Positions 41,749 through 41,815 of a DNA stretch of 41,815 bases are shown here, one piece after another. Position 1 is the first letter of the stretch, and the number at the start of each line of letters is the position of its first letter. Made by a program: the position numbers and the translations under genes. The stretch comes from an uncultured Aquimarina sp. (GTDB lineage: Bacteria; Bacteroidota; Bacteroidia; Flavobacteriales; Flavobacteriaceae): contig CANLRN010000033.1 in NCBI GenBank assembly GCA_947493495.1, positions 1 to 41,815 on the forward strand, given 5' to 3'. The notes beneath the pieces were generated by a model. It did no database searches. It was not told where the DNA came from and saw only the letters and a list, made by a program, of their open reading frames with translations.

Positions 41749-41815
41749 CCCGCTTTATGCAATAGAAGGTTGTCAAGAAGCTTGTAGATGCAAGAAATAC
41801 TAGTGTTTTCTTAAT

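Overview
The window comes from an AT-rich member of the Bacteroidota, almost certainly a marine-type Flavobacteriaceae (Aquimarina or a near relative is a guess). Signs of this are the TonB-dependent receptors with an N-terminal carboxypeptidase-regulatory-like domain, a type IX secretion sorting domain, lipoproteins with acidic residues right after the lipid cysteine, promoters of the TAnnTTTG type, few Shine-Dalgarno sites, and the palindromic repeat built on CTTCGACAAGCT. No rRNA, tRNA, CRISPR array, insertion sequence or prophage was seen.

Layout. 1-5.8 kb holds unrelated single genes: a YHS-domain protein, a LuxE-like protein, a GH43-like lipoprotein with an eroded 3' flank, a small type IX cargo protein and a MATE exporter. 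5.8-15.8 kb holds two minus-strand operons, each a TonB-dependent receptor followed by a predicted beta-helix surface lipoprotein, separated by about 1 kb of non-coding DNA. 16.1-23.8 kb is a phosphate block: MORN-like protein, ChrA-type transporter, OprP/OprO-type porin, Pho4 phosphate permease fused to a PhoU/DUF47-like domain, and a PhoB/PhoR-type two-component pair. 23.8-31.6 kb is housekeeping: glycosyltransferase, trmB-lysE-atl, a beta-barrel protein, mrp-nifU, a metallophosphoesterase and a metzincin protease. 32-35 kb is a polyferredoxin/FAD-oxidoreductase operon. 35.3-41.8 kb holds DUF547, a beta-barrel protein, a GH113-like hydrolase, a lipoprotein and two tandem single-POTRA Omp85 proteins.

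Main discovery. Upstream of both receptor operons, the porin and the permease there is a row of 7-bp units resembling TAACATT, each followed by 4 bp (11-bp phase, the geometry of a PhoB box). In each case the last unit lies exactly 8 bp before a -7 element of form NTNTTTG, and the G of that element lies 21-25 nt before the ATG. I read this as the PHO box of this lineage, binding the PhoB-like regulator encoded here. This puts the two receptor/beta-helix operons in the phosphate-starvation regulon and makes them candidate importers of a phosphorus source. Similar arrays lie between the MORN-like gene and chrA and, reversed, upstream of the phoB-like gene.

A fifth copy of the array, with the same -7 box and no gene behind it, sits between the two receptor operons. 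It precedes about 160 nt that end in an intrinsic terminator, so it looks like a PhoB-controlled small RNA. The segment just 5' of its terminator stem is complementary to the leaders of both receptor mRNAs, ending 2 nt before each start codon (10 bp with one G-U for receptor 1, 9 bp for receptor 2). This suggests a phosphate-responsive sRNA that tunes the two flanking receptors. All of this comes from reading the sequence; nothing was searched or measured.
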